Assembly (NCBI RefSeq): GCF_045635475.1
Contig: NZ_JBJGXI010000004.1
Location: forward strand, 1 to 64,000
Length of the DNA stretch: 64,000 bases
Source of the DNA: JBJGXI01 sp045635475
Lineage (GTDB): Bacteria > Bacillota > Bacilli > Bacillales > Amphibacillaceae
Reading direction: 5' to 3'
The translations under genes were made by a program, and so were the position numbers. Shown piece by piece: positions 6,710 through 14,826 of the stretch. Below the pieces are notes generated by a model. The model searched no databases. It worked only from the letters and a program-made list of their open reading frames with translations, and was not told the DNA's origin. Position 1 is the first letter of the stretch. The number at the start of each line of letters is the position of its first letter.

Positions 6710-7891
6710 ATGAAAAAGTATTGGAAATCAATTTCCATAAGTGTAATTATTGTACTAAGTATCGGAGCTTTTTATGTGAATACTGCATTGTCAGCTGAAC
6801 AATATCCAGCGTTTGTCATCGAAACACAAAGCGGTGATTCCACAGAGATAAAGCCATTGGTGTTAGAGGGTTTTTATATAGATAACTATTCTAGGACGAA
6901 TGTAAAAATCACCTCGGAAGGATCTACATTTAATAGTAATACTTTTTTAAATCTGATAATTGGACAGCCTGACGAAAGGATAAAGAAATTACAAGAGGAA
7001 TATCGAGGCTTCATGCGTGGTAAAATTGGATCAATTAACCGATATTTTGAAGACAAACAGCAACTTGTTTATGCAGAAGTAGATTACAAAAGGGACTCAG
7101 GACGCATGAGTGATTTTACATATGACATCTCTCTTTTAAATAAAGAGGGTGGGGATAGTAATGACTTCACGGTTAAGGTTCCAAACAATGGAGAACTGGA
7201 CTATGTAAATGTCGACGATGTCCGGTTGATTGAAAACGAACTATACCTTCTTACCAGAAACTCGATACGAAAGAATGATAATTACTACTATGAAAACCAT
7301 ATGTACACGATTGATATAGCCAATCAAACGATAACAAATCATGAATTGCTTATAGAGTATTCTGATGGACAAGGTAATCAGGGGGATACGTATAACAATG
7401 TCGAAGTGGTTGGAACAAGCCGAACCACAGCGAATGAGCATGTTATTCTCCTAAAAACGGGAGCTGAAATAAAACAAGAGATTACCGTCTACAATCTAGC
7501 AACGAAAGAAAAAGAAAAGATTGATGTGGCGGAATTGAATTTGGAGAATAACCAACTTAGCTACACTAATGATTCGATGCTTTATTTTACGAAATTAGAC
7601 GGTCAGGAGGTCGTGATAACTTCTTATAATCTAGTAGACGATCAAATAGGTAACGAACTTACTCTTCAACTATCAGATGAGAATGGTAATGTTCCAACGC
7701 CAATGATCACGGTTCATAACGGTAAACTCTACGCTGCGACCCCACATATAAATGGAAACCTAGATGGAAGTGTAGTCGTTGCAGACGTGAACTCAGGTGA
7801 AACTCTTTTTCATGGTCAATTAGCTTTAGAAAATTCATCGCAAGAAATGCGCAGCTATGATTTATTCATTGATGAAATTATTTTCAGATAA
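6710..7891 (+). CDS. exported protein of the YtrA-like operon, unknown function
   Basis: This 393-residue protein has an N-terminal membrane anchor or signal (ISISVIIVLSIGAFYVNTALSA, about 8-29) and a large, probably extracellular beta-rich domain with repeated YxxxxDD and T/S-rich strands, which could form a propeller-like fold. The ATG at 6710 follows AAGGAG; an upstream GTG at 6701 overlaps that site and was rejected. It starts 12 bases after the permease and is surely in the same operon, so it may be an accessory or sensor protein of the transporter. No named family was recognised. Confidence 0.75.
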   Translation: MKKYWKSISISVIIVLSIGAFYVNTALSAEQYPAFVIETQSGDSTEIKPLVLEGFYIDNYSRTNVKITSEGSTFNSNTFLNLIIGQPDERIKKLQEEYRGFMRGKIGSINRYFEDKQQLVYAEVDYKRDSGRMSDFTYDISLLNKEGGDSNDFTVKVPNNGELDYVNVDDVRLIENELYLLTRNSIRKNDNYYYENHMYTIDIANQTITNHELLIEYSDGQGNQGDTYNNVEVVGTSRTTANEHVILLKTGAEIKQEITVYNLATKEKEKIDVAELNLENNQLSYTNDSMLYFTKLDGQEVVITSYNLVDDQIGNELTLQLSDENGNVPTPMITVHNGKLYAATPHINGNLDGSVVVADVNSGETLFHGQLALENSSQEMRSYDLFIDEIIFR

Positions 7892-7972
7892 AAGCTGAGG
7901 ATGAACAGGGTGATTTTTCCGGCAGTTAAGGTTCATGGAAATGAAAACTTGCTAGAAATGAGGAGGGTTTAT

Positions 7973-8515
7973 ATGCAAACAAAAGTTAATAAATCCATGT
8001 TTCTAGGAAGTGTTGATCAGCAGATGTCTGAGCAAAAAATAAATGAGCTTTATCTCAAATATAAGAACAAGGCTTACAGGCTCGCACTATCATATGTGAA
8101 AGACTGTTATCTTGCGGAAGACCTTGCCCATGAAATCCTTGTTAAATGCTATTTAGCCAGACAAAATTTCAAAGGAGATTGCTCCTTTTACTCGTGGATG
8201 CATCGAATTGCGAGTAATCATTGTATTGATTTCTTGCGGAAAAGTTACCGTCACCGCGACTTACTTTATGAAGATGTAGAGGTGTTTACTAGTGGGGAAG
8301 TAAGTACGCCAGAAACGGAAACTTTAAGTCAATGTGATCGTGAAGAACTAAGCTCCAAGCTGAAACAATTACCTTTGATGTACGAGCAAGTTGTCGTTCT
8401 CTATTACTTTAAGGACCAATCGATGAAAGAAATAGCGGATCAATTAAATATAAAACAATCAACAGTAAAAACACGCTTGTTTCGAGCAAAAAGAAAGTTG
8501 AAGGAAATATATTGA
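7973..8515 (+). CDS. ECF RNA polymerase sigma factor
   Basis: The 180-residue protein has sigma region 2 (LYLKYKNKAYRLALSYVKDCYLAEDLAHEILVKCY, with FYSWMHRIASNHCIDFLRK) and region 4 (LPLMYEQVVVLYYFKDQSMKEIADQLNIKQSTVKTRLFRAKRKLKEIY). The ATG at 7973 follows GAGGAGGG; the longer frame from 7901 lacks a ribosome site. It differs from the other sigma factors of this window and has no anti-sigma gene next to it, although the exported protein upstream is a conceivable membrane partner. It is probably the last gene of the operon. Confidence 0.88.
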   Translation: MQTKVNKSMFLGSVDQQMSEQKINELYLKYKNKAYRLALSYVKDCYLAEDLAHEILVKCYLARQNFKGDCSFYSWMHRIASNHCIDFLRKSYRHRDLLYEDVEVFTSGEVSTPETETLSQCDREELSSKLKQLPLMYEQVVVLYYFKDQSMKEIADQLNIKQSTVKTRLFRAKRKLKEIY

Positions 8516-8556
8516 TGGGATGGTCACTAGCCTTTGATATGGACACTTGTCCGTTT

Positions 8557-8576
8557 AAGGTCTGTGACCTTTTTTC
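8557..8576 (+). terminator. short terminator after the sigma gene
   Basis: AAGGTC-TGT-GACCTT followed by a T-run forms a small, tight hairpin 40 bases after the sigma factor stop codon. Confidence 0.5.
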
Positions 8577-8830
8577 CTAGATCGTGTATAAGGGAGAGTA
8601 CTTCGTAAGTCGGTATCTTCCTTCACGTTTGCCAGCAGACCGAATAAAAAGCCTGCTTCATTAATACGAACAGCGAGATGAACTGTTCAAAACCCTTAGT
8701 CCCCATGAATAGAGAACAATTTAAGTTTCTAAATCTAAAATCTTATTGTAGGTAGTGACAGATCCGCTGATAATATCCCCAACTTGAGTAAAGAGAGAAC
8801 ATTAGTTCGATTTATCAATTAAAACTATGC

Positions 8831-8836
8831 TATAAT
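8831..8836 (+). promoter_or_regulatory. -10 box of the type I toxin mRNA (copy 1)
   Basis: TATAAT preceded by ATGC lies about 60 bases before the toxin start. A -35 box is poor. The same position before the second toxin copy also carries TATAAT (56048-56053). Confidence 0.6.
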
Positions 8837-8896
8837 ATAAAAGATAATGTTCTTTAGGAGAGGTCGGCTAAACCCCGGTGAAAGGGGGTGATGCCT

Positions 8897-8992
8897 ATGA
8901 GTATATATCAAAGCCTAATGGTTGTGTGTTCGTTCGGGACATTTTTGATTGCATTGCTCGCATTGATCATTACCTTGATCAATAGAAAATAG
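8897..8992 (+). CDS. type I toxin, putative holin-like small membrane peptide (copy 1)
   Basis: The 31-residue peptide begins MSIYQSLMVVCSFGTFLIAL and ends LINRK: a single membrane helix with a short basic tail. It matches the putative holin-like toxin family (Hol-Tox), membrane-damaging peptides of type I toxin-antitoxin loci such as TxpA/BsrG relatives. The start at 8897 has AAGGGGG eight bases upstream; the ATG at 8891 is too close to that site. CCCCGGTGAAAGGGG in the leader can fold and hide the ribosome site, as seen for type I toxins. A near-identical copy lies at 56116. Confidence 0.85.
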   Translation: MSIYQSLMVVCSFGTFLIALLALIITLINRK

Positions 8993-9121
8993 ACCTCCCT
9001 AGTTGCCCTGATAAGTAATTAGGTGAGGTCTATTGCACGAAGATAGCCGATCCTCTGGGGAGAACCGCTTATCTAAAGGCCACAGTTCCAGCTGTGGTCT
9101 TTATTAAATTATTCATAAGTT
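8985..9121 (-). ncRNA. antisense antitoxin RNA of type I locus, copy 1
   Basis: A minus-strand -10 TATAAT (complement of 9128-9133, in the context TATGGTATAAT) is conserved in both copies of the locus and points back toward the toxin. The predicted RNA crosses the conserved GATAGCCGATCC segment and the hairpin at 8989-9034 and would overlap the toxin mRNA 3' end, the arrangement of txpA/ratA-like loci. Ends are estimates. Confidence 0.55.
9078..9103 (+). terminator. terminator of the toxin mRNA, copy 1
   Basis: GGCCACAG-TTCCAG-CTGTGGTC followed by TTT; the equivalent hairpin occurs after the second copy (around 56296-56320). Confidence 0.65.
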
Positions 9122-9237
9122 ACTTTTATTATACCATAGAAGATGTAAGTAAAAAAGCCTGAGTGTAGAGGGGAATACAAAGCTGGTATACGTAAAATTG
9201 CTAAAGTTTGATGATTGAGCGAACAAAGGTCTATTTT

Positions 9238-9269
9238 GTGAAACGAGAAACCTGACCCTCCGTCCGTCC
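9238..9269. repeat. REP-like element, solo copy
   Basis: GTGAAACGAGAAACCTGACC followed by CTCCGTCCGTCC is a close match to the right arm of the 174-bp doublets at 11129 and 17647. A more distant relative with GTGGTCCCACC lies at 9422-9450. Confidence 0.65.
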
Positions 9270-9822
9270 GCTACTGCATTAGCAGTAAACTTAAAGAGTA
9301 TAGCAAAGATACTATCCTCTCAAAACACTAACAATTATTCTTTCTCAACTATAATTTTTGAAAATACGGAGACGATTTTACAAATCAGTTGAATGTTGCA
9401 TGAAAAAAGGTGACTTTTTCAGTGGTCCCACCCTGTTCCTACGTCCCCCGCGTTGTATTTTTACCCCACTGAAATGTTGTTTGAATTATGAAGGTGCGGT
9501 AAAATATAGATGTAAGAGTTTAGAAGTCTGAGTTAATTATTGCTGAATATGTCCTTAGCCCTACTTTCGGCAGGTGGGTCTAGAAATCCGATCATGACAA
9601 GATTCGTCCTTTGAATTTGGTCATTACAAAGAAAGTAGGAAAGCATGAGTATTATTACTTCAAATATATGAATGAAAAAAAACAGGTACAGAATATGGAG
9701 GTAGTTACACGTAAAAATTGAAGAAGTGGGGAACCAGTTAATAAAGAGGAAGCATTTCGAGAGGATGTTATCCGAGTTAAAAAATGAAATGAGTTAATCC
9801 AGAGAAGTGAAAGGGGAAACCA
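9270..9822. other. gene-free stretch between the type I locus and the DUF3990 cassette
   Basis: No convincing gene. It contains GGTGACTTTTTCAGTGGTCC and GTCCCCC motifs related to the REP family near 9422-9450, and a short plus-strand frame (about 9625-9720, KHEYYYFKYMNEKK) that could be a coding remnant but has no start site or recognisable family. Confidence 0.4.
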
Positions 9823-10326
9823 ATGATTGTATATCATGGGAGTGATGTAGCTGTTGAAAAGCCTCTATTAATTAAACCCAAACGCACTTTAGATTTTGGA
9901 TCCGGTTTTTATACTACGACCAACAAGAATCAAGCAGTCAGTTTTGCACATAAAGTTATGATGAGAAATGACAGTAAAACTAAAGCGGTTAGTATGTATG
10001 AAATTGATTTTGACATGATGAAAAATAAGCTAGAAGTATTGATGTTCCATGCTCCTAATTCGGAGTGGTTAGATTTTGTTTTTGCTAATAGGCAGGGGAT
10101 ATATAAAGGCAAACAATATGATGCGGTAATTGGAGCGGTGGCTGACGATACAATATATCGGGTATTCAGCTTGTATGAAGCAGGTTTGCTCACGCGAGAG
10201 GAAACCTTAAAAAGATTAAAAATTCGTAAATTATACGATCAGATGACTTTCTGTACCGAGGAGTCGTTGTTCTATTTGAAATATATTGGACAGTTAGAAC
10301 TTGAAAACGAGGAGGGAAACTTATGA
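9823..10326 (+). CDS. DUF3990 protein, ADP-ribosyltransferase-like
   Basis: The 167-residue protein matches DUF3990: N-terminal IVYHGSDVAVEKPLL, then LDFGSGFYTTTNKNQAVSFAHK (about 26-47) and AVSMYEIDFD. This H-G-S / G-x-G-F-Y-x-T-x-x pattern is the NAD-binding signature of ADP-ribosyltransferase folds. DUF3990 genes often sit beside DUF3791 and a third small gene, as here, and are suspected to be the effector part of toxin-like modules. Its stop overlaps the next start (ATGA). AAAGGGGAA provides the ribosome site. Enzymatic activity and target are inferred, not shown. Confidence 0.8.
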   Translation: MIVYHGSDVAVEKPLLIKPKRTLDFGSGFYTTTNKNQAVSFAHKVMMRNDSKTKAVSMYEIDFDMMKNKLEVLMFHAPNSEWLDFVFANRQGIYKGKQYDAVIGAVADDTIYRVFSLYEAGLLTREETLKRLKIRKLYDQMTFCTEESLFYLKYIGQLELENEEGNL

Positions 10327-10565
10327 GTGAAAAGAAAGAATTTCAAGCCATTTTACAAGTGATCGTTTCCCGTTTAGCACAAATGATTGCTGAAGAGATG
10401 GATATTGCCGATAAAGAGGCGTTAAATCGTCTCTATTCATCGAAGCTCTATGAAAAGTTGGAGCAAGAGGAAACAAAAGTTTGGCATCTAAGTGTACCGA
10501 CACTTTATAGTCTATTTGTTGAAGAACAGATAACAGGAAAAATAACTTTTCCACAGGAGGCTTAA
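10323..10565 (+). CDS. small cassette protein between DUF3990 and DUF3791
   Basis: An 80-residue, mostly helical protein (EFQAILQVIVSRLAQMIAEE, then a charged middle containing ETKVWHLSVPTLYSLF). Its ATG overlaps the DUF3990 stop by four bases and the next gene follows after two bases, so the three genes are translated as a block. No membrane segment or known family was recognised. In the context it may be an antitoxin or adaptor. Confidence 0.75.
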   Translation: MSEKKEFQAILQVIVSRLAQMIAEEMDIADKEALNRLYSSKLYEKLEQEETKVWHLSVPTLYSLFVEEQITGKITFPQEA

Positions 10566-10567
10566 CC

Positions 10568-10798
10568 GTGAATGATAAGTTAGATTTTATGGTGTATTGT
10601 ATCGAAACTTATAAAAATGTTAAAGGTCTAAAAGGGAAGGATACTGTAGAGCTATTCAACAGATATCGAGTTTTTGATTATATTAAGGCCACTTATGAAG
10701 CGCTTCATACTACAGGCAATGAATATATAGTAGAGGACCTAGATATTTATATTAATGAAAGAAGCCAGATGAATACGGAGAGTAAAAATTTCAACTAA
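10568..10798 (+). CDS. DUF3791 protein
   Basis: The 76-residue protein matches DUF3791: KLDFMVYCIETYKNVKGLKG, VELFNRYRVFDYI, and the conserved ALHTTGNEYIVEDLDIYI. The start is GTG with AGGAGG seven bases upstream. It closes the DUF3990 cassette. The family's role is unknown; its steady association with DUF3990 suggests that it controls or neutralises the ART-like protein. Confidence 0.82.
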   Translation: MNDKLDFMVYCIETYKNVKGLKGKDTVELFNRYRVFDYIKATYEALHTTGNEYIVEDLDIYINERSQMNTESKNFN

Positions 10799-10969
10799 AA
10801 TTGTAAACTATAATAATGAGCGGGAGTTCAAGGGTTAGAACCGTGCCATGGACAAAAGCTTTGATTTTGTTTGGGGTAAGAACATTTTGGCTGTTCTCTA
10901 CCGTTAAAGTAAATTTCTATTTAATAATGCATTTTTGTAGCCGTTGCCTGCACTGTATAGATTAATTAG

Positions 10970-11128
10970 TTATTTAGATTTAGAATAGTTAACTATTTTT
11001 ATAATTAAACCAATAATAAAAAGGACAATCGCATTAACTAATAATACTATACCTATAGATGCAGCTGCATACCCAGCACCTTCATGTGTAGAGGTAGGGT
11101 TGAAAGTTCTACTATAATGTAAAAACAT
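10970..11128 (-). CDS. small membrane protein, probably cut short by a repeat element
   Basis: A 52-codon frame ends with a clear membrane segment and basic tail (SIGIVLLVNAIVLFIIGLII then KIVNYSKSK). Its only ATG abuts the 174-bp repeat that begins at 11129, and no ribosome site lies upstream, so the true 5' end was probably removed by the repeat. No family recognised. Confidence 0.4.
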   Translation of the reverse strand: MFLHYSRTFNPTSTHEGAGYAAASIGIVLLVNAIVLFIIGLIIKIVNYSKSK

Positions 11129-11301
11129 GAAACGCGGGGTCAGGTTTCTTGTCCCATTGAATTGACTCTGGTGTTACCTCTTTGATATAACAGTAACTAT
11201 GATAAGTTGACACAGTGACATGCCATCTTTTCTCAAAAGGCAGTTATTACTTTTAACAAGTTTAAACAACTTGTGAAACGAGAAACTTGGCCCTCCGTCC
11301 C
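11129..11301. repeat. REP doublet / MITE of about 174 bp, copy 1
   Basis: Begins GAAACGCGGGGTCAGGTTTC and ends GTGAAACGAG..CCTCCGTCCC; the two ends are inverted copies of the solo REP unit. The roughly 115-base middle (TCTGGTGTTACCTCTTTGAT and AAGTTGACACAGTGACATGC) is nearly identical to that at 17647-17820. No coding capacity. Such REP pairs are typical RAYT substrates. Confidence 0.85.
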
Positions 11302-11316
11302 AGCAGATCCCTGTGG

Positions 11317-11322
11317 TATAAT
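11317..11322 (+). promoter_or_regulatory. -10 box of the Uma2 gene
   Basis: TGTGGTATAAT is an extended -10 element only 15 bases downstream of the repeat end at 11301, so any -35 contribution would have to come from the repeat. Confidence 0.5.
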
Positions 11323-11355
11323 AAAGTAATAAGTCCAGAAATGGAGGAGTTTTTC

Positions 11356-11916
11356 ATGAGTCTACCTGAGGAGAACAAAGTAAGCGTTGAAACCTTTTAT
11401 AAAATGCGTGAAGAGACAAATCACTTATTAGAATATGCTGATGGAATTGTTTTTATGGTACCATCACCCTCGACGCGGCATCAACAGGTTTCCGCCAGAC
11501 TGCAGGCGAAATTGTTTAACTTTCTTGACGGTGGAAAATGCCAAGTGTTTAGTGCTCCTTATGATATTCATCTGCATAGAGATGATCTGGATGAATCGAA
11601 AATATACATCCCAGATTTATCAGTTATTTGTGGTGATGAAGGATTGGAAGAAAATAGGTTTGTTGGGGTGCCAGAAATGATAGTAGAAATACTTAGTCCA
11701 TCCAAACAAAGTCATGATCTTATAACAAAAATGGAAGCATATATGATATACGGTGTGAAAGAGTACTGGGTGGTTAATCCGATGTTGAATGCAATTCAGA
11801 TATATGCTTTAACTGATGAACAAGTGTATCAGCAAGTATATATTTTGAAAGATGAAGGTATGATAAAATCCTCAGTACTAAAAGGGTTTCAGGTCGATTT
11901 AGAAGAAATATTTTAA
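11356..11916 (+). CDS. Uma2 family endonuclease-like protein (DUF820)
   Basis: The 186-residue protein has the PD-(D/E)xK-like core of Uma2/DUF820: YADGIVFMVPSPSTRHQQVSARL (about 27-49), YIPDLSVIC (the catalytic Asp), PEMIVEILSPSKQSHDLITKMEAY (E-x-L-S-P motif, about 112-135) and YGVKEYWVVNP. These proteins are abundant in cyanobacteria and some Firmicutes; a nuclease role is predicted. The ATG at 11356 follows GGAGGAG. It stands alone between two REP-type repeats, which suggests a mobile or accessory gene. Confidence 0.87.
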   Translation: MSLPEENKVSVETFYKMREETNHLLEYADGIVFMVPSPSTRHQQVSARLQAKLFNFLDGGKCQVFSAPYDIHLHRDDLDESKIYIPDLSVICGDEGLEENRFVGVPEMIVEILSPSKQSHDLITKMEAYMIYGVKEYWVVNPMLNAIQIYALTDEQVYQQVYILKDEGMIKSSVLKGFQVDLEEIF

Positions 11917-11926
11917 TGATTTTGAA

Positions 11927-11962
11927 GTGAAACGAGGTTCCTGACCCTCCGACCCCTGTCCC
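11927..11962. repeat. REP-like element, solo copy
   Basis: GTGAAACGAGGTTCCTGACC followed by CTCCGACCCCTGTCCC lies ten bases after the Uma2 stop, in the same orientation as the copies at 2649 and 9238. Confidence 0.7.
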
Positions 11963-12046
11963 TACAAATAATTCCCAATGAAAAATACCACATACAAATT
12001 GCTTCTTCAAATGATAATAAACATGATACTGTAGGAGGTAGATGTT

Positions 12047-12187
12047 ATGGGAAAATCATTTCAGCCGAAAGATACAGGGAAATTAACGAATATGCATTAT
12101 GGATCAAAGAAAGACAAGCGTGAGGAAGAGGCGTTAACGGATCAAGGTGTGAAAAACATGGATCAAATAATGAAGAATAAAAAATAA
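12047..12187 (+). CDS. small hydrophilic protein, unknown
   Basis: A 46-residue, highly charged peptide (MGKSFQPKDTGKLTNMHYGS, then many K/E/D) with an AGGAGG site eight bases before the ATG and a strong terminator directly behind. The size, composition and dedicated signals are like those of small spore or cytosolic proteins of Bacillaceae, but no family was recognised. Confidence 0.65.
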   Translation: MGKSFQPKDTGKLTNMHYGSKKDKREEEALTDQGVKNMDQIMKNKK

Positions 12188-12197
12188 TCTAAATTGA

Positions 12198-12234
12198 CCA
12201 GTCGACTATAGAGTTGGCTGGCTTCTTTTTTTTT
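12198..12234 (+). terminator. terminator after the small hydrophilic gene
   Basis: CCAGTCGAC-loop-GTTGGCTGG (with two G-U pairs) followed by CTTC and a run of T. Confidence 0.75.
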
Positions 12235-12254
12235 CAAATCTCCGTTCGTCAACT

Positions 12255-12283
12255 TTGAATGATGAGTATCCTTCTCGTATAAT
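12255..12283 (+). promoter_or_regulatory. promoter of the M3 oligopeptidase
   Basis: TTGAAT (12255-12260), a 17-base spacer and TATAAT (12278-12283), 23 bases before the start codon. Confidence 0.75.
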
Positions 12284-12306
12284 CAAAGGGTGAGGGAGGA
12301 ATACAT

Positions 12307-14001
12307 ATGAGCAAAATATATATAGAAAAGCATAACCTACAAAATACGGAAGTTATAAAAGAAAAGCTGGAGAGTCTCGTGCAAACAGAATTTGAATCGG
12401 TTACCGATGTTGAAAACTGGTTAAAAGAGGTGTCCGTTTTTTTCGACGAGGTACAAGAAACGCTTGATGGTCATTACATTGATTTTCAAGCATACAATCA
12501 GGACGAAGAAGCGAAAAAGGCGTATGAGCATGACCAGGAGAAAATCGCTCCATTGATCAAAACGTATTCGGCAAAACTTGATGAAAAATTAATGAACTCG
12601 CCGTTTAAAGACGAACTGGATCAAGAAAAATATGGACGCTTGCTTCGCAGTAAAGAAAATGCTATCGAGCTATTCAGGAAAGAAAATGTCGATTTAGAAG
12701 TGGAAGAAGACCGGTTAGCAACCAAGTATTTTGAACTAACTGGCGGGTTAAGTGCAGATTGGCATGGTGAAGAAAAGACAATTCCGGAATTATCCGCGCT
12801 TCTAGAGGACTCCGATCGTAAAGTGAGAAAGCAAGCTTTTGAAAAAATCTACAGCGCCTTGAGCACGGTTGATCATGAGCTGCAGGACATTATGGATGAA
12901 TTAATGAAAATTCGAAACCAAAAAGCAAAGAACAGCGGTCTTGCTAATTATCGAGACTATATGTTCAAAGAATATGAACGTTTTGATTATACACCGGAAG
13001 ACTGTAAACAATTGTATAATTCAATTCGAGAACATGTTCTACCTGTTGCTAGAGAAATTGAGGAACAGAAAAAAGCGGAATTGGGTGTAGATTCCTTACG
13101 TCCTTATGATCGCAGGGCAGTAGCGGCGGACCGTAAGCCATTGCAACCATATGCTAATCGGACAGAGTTGATCGAGCGAGTATCAAAATCACTAGGCAAT
13201 ATTGACCCTAGATTTTCGGAACTAATTGACACGATGGATGAGCGTAAGATGCTTGATTTAGAAACGCGTAAAAATAAATCACCGGGTGGTTTTTGCACGG
13301 CATTACCGGTATCTGAGCTTTCTTTTATTTTTATGAATGCATCCAAAACGCATGACGATATTATGACACTGTTCCACGAAATGGGGCATTGCATCCATAA
13401 TGATTTTAAGCGTCATTTGCCTTTGGGATATGACCGGGAAACACCGATGGAATCATCAGAACTCGCAAGTATGACAATGGAGCTTTTCTCGATGGATCAA
13501 TGGGATAATTTTTACTCTAAAGAAGAACAAAAACAGGCGAAACTCGACGTGCTGCGTGACATTATCTCTTTTCTGCCAAAAGGTATACGAATTGATCAGT
13601 TTCAGCACTGGATGTACGAAAATCCCGAACACACGAAAGAAGAACGCCTGAAAAAATTCTCGGCACTATCGAAAGAGTTGTCTGCTGGTGTTGTTGACTG
13701 GAGTGGATATGAAGACGTCCTAGAAAAAGAATGGCTGTTCACGCTTCATATTTTCGAAGTGCCATTTTATTATGTCGAGTATGTTATCGCGCAGTTAGGT
13801 GCCGTTCAAATGTATAAACAGTATAAAGAAGATCCACAAGGAACACTGAAACGCTATAAAGAAGCTCTGGCATTAGGCAATACAAAATCACTGTTTGACG
13901 TTTATAAAGCAGCAGGAATTCGATTTGATTTTTCTGCAGAAATGATTAAGGAATTAATGCTGTTTTTAACAAGTGAAATAGTAGCGGTGCAGAGTGCGTG
14001 A
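12307..14001 (+). CDS. M3 family oligoendopeptidase (PepF type)
   Basis: The 564-residue zinc peptidase has the catalytic HEMGH motif (LFHEMGHCIHNDF, about residues 357-369) with the third zinc ligand Glu in ETPMESSELASM downstream. PepF-type enzymes hydrolyse short peptides in the cytoplasm. There is no signal peptide, and the length fits the family. It has its own promoter and terminator, so it is a single-gene unit. The start follows GAGGGAGGA. The N-terminal half is helical and forms one side of the substrate channel in known M3 structures. Confidence 0.93.
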   Translation: MSKIYIEKHNLQNTEVIKEKLESLVQTEFESVTDVENWLKEVSVFFDEVQETLDGHYIDFQAYNQDEEAKKAYEHDQEKIAPLIKTYSAKLDEKLMNSPFKDELDQEKYGRLLRSKENAIELFRKENVDLEVEEDRLATKYFELTGGLSADWHGEEKTIPELSALLEDSDRKVRKQAFEKIYSALSTVDHELQDIMDELMKIRNQKAKNSGLANYRDYMFKEYERFDYTPEDCKQLYNSIREHVLPVAREIEEQKKAELGVDSLRPYDRRAVAADRKPLQPYANRTELIERVSKSLGNIDPRFSELIDTMDERKMLDLETRKNKSPGGFCTALPVSELSFIFMNASKTHDDIMTLFHEMGHCIHNDFKRHLPLGYDRETPMESSELASMTMELFSMDQWDNFYSKEEQKQAKLDVLRDIISFLPKGIRIDQFQHWMYENPEHTKEERLKKFSALSKELSAGVVDWSGYEDVLEKEWLFTLHIFEVPFYYVEYVIAQLGAVQMYKQYKEDPQGTLKRYKEALALGNTKSLFDVYKAAGIRFDFSAEMIKELMLFLTSEIVAVQSA

Positions 14002-14060
14002 AATTGAGTTGTTTTCTGATACTGTGGAGGAAATGTTAAATAGCAGCACAAATAGCATAA

Positions 14061-14088
14061 AAAACGCTTGGAAACCCAAGCGTTTTTT
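14061..14088 (+). terminator. terminator of the M3 peptidase gene
   Basis: AAAACGCTTGG-AAA-CCCAAGCGTTTTTT: a long perfect stem with a T-run. Confidence 0.85.
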
Positions 14089-14344
14089 ATATCCTTTTGT
14101 CAGCAAAAGCAATCCTGTTTAAGTGTATTTATTCAAATTGTATTGTAACAAAAAGAAATTCTAATAAGAAAAAAGAACAGGTAATCATTTCTAAAGGTGT
14201 AGATAATTTATTTGGATCTATAATTGTAAAACGAGTCAAAAATAAAAAGGTTTCAAACTCAACAAACCTGCCCGTTACAATAGGAGTTGCCGCAGCGATG
14301 ATAGAAGAAACACAATTAGTGCATAACAGATAAAATTGTTGTTT

Positions 14345-14650
14345 CTAAACTCTCTTTAAAAAACTTGGCATCTTCAGAATTAAAAAAACAATTGAATTGA
14401 CAACTAAAACTGAAGCAAGAAAATAACCTATATGAATTGAAACTGGTGACTCCAATGGAGAAGTCAATGACATTTCATGTGGAAATGGAGGATTATAATA
14501 GGATAAATTTTGTTTCAAGAAAGGAAATGGGAAACCAAATCCTGCATTTTCTAAATCCTCGAAATTTTCAACTCTTGTATGAAAAAACAAAGGTGATATT
14601 AACCAGAGTAAATTTGATATGGCGAATATAATGACAATTCTTTTCTTCAC
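14345..14650 (-). CDS. small membrane protein, unknown
   Basis: A 101-residue protein with an N-terminal hydrophobic segment (IVIIFAISNLLWLISPLFF) and a C-terminal one (GYFLASVLVVNSIVFLIL), joined by a proline- and phenylalanine-rich loop. The start is GTG with GGGGAAGG six bases upstream. Two membrane segments with both ends inside is the likely topology. No family recognised. The gene is isolated in accessory DNA. Confidence 0.6.
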   Translation of the reverse strand: MKKRIVIIFAISNLLWLISPLFFHTRVENFEDLENAGFGFPFPFLKQNLSYYNPPFPHEMSLTSPLESPVSIHIGYFLASVLVVNSIVFLILKMPSFLKRV

Positions 14651-14689
14651 TTAATACCTTCCCCTTTATCAATAACACATTAATTTACC

Positions 14690-14817
14690 ATAATCCCAAC
14701 ACTCTAATTCAAGATTACTGCTTAGTTTTCATCAACTTGTGATTCTGATTTCTGATAGTTCTGTAACACTCATTCATCTTTTTGCTATCATTGCATCAAC
14801 TTTAACTATTATTGCAT
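14690..14817 (-). pseudogene. decayed HTH regulator partner of the DUF2975 gene
   Basis: Directly after DUF2975 the minus strand reads IIVKVDAMIAKR-stop-MSVTELSE then a deletion then IRIT, which matches the N-terminus of the small Cro/CI-type regulators that follow DUF2975 genes (normally MAIIV.VD.MMAKRKMSVTEL). The start codon context has lost a base, a TGA replaces a lysine, and the rest is scrambled. The ribosome site (GAGGAG) remains. Confidence 0.7.
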
Positions 14818-14826
14818 TCTAGCTCC

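Noticed and set aside
14097..14333. 78-codon plus-strand frame after the M3 peptidase terminator
   Set aside because: Begins with TTG next to a terminator, no ribosome site, no recognisable family; most likely spurious or a remnant.
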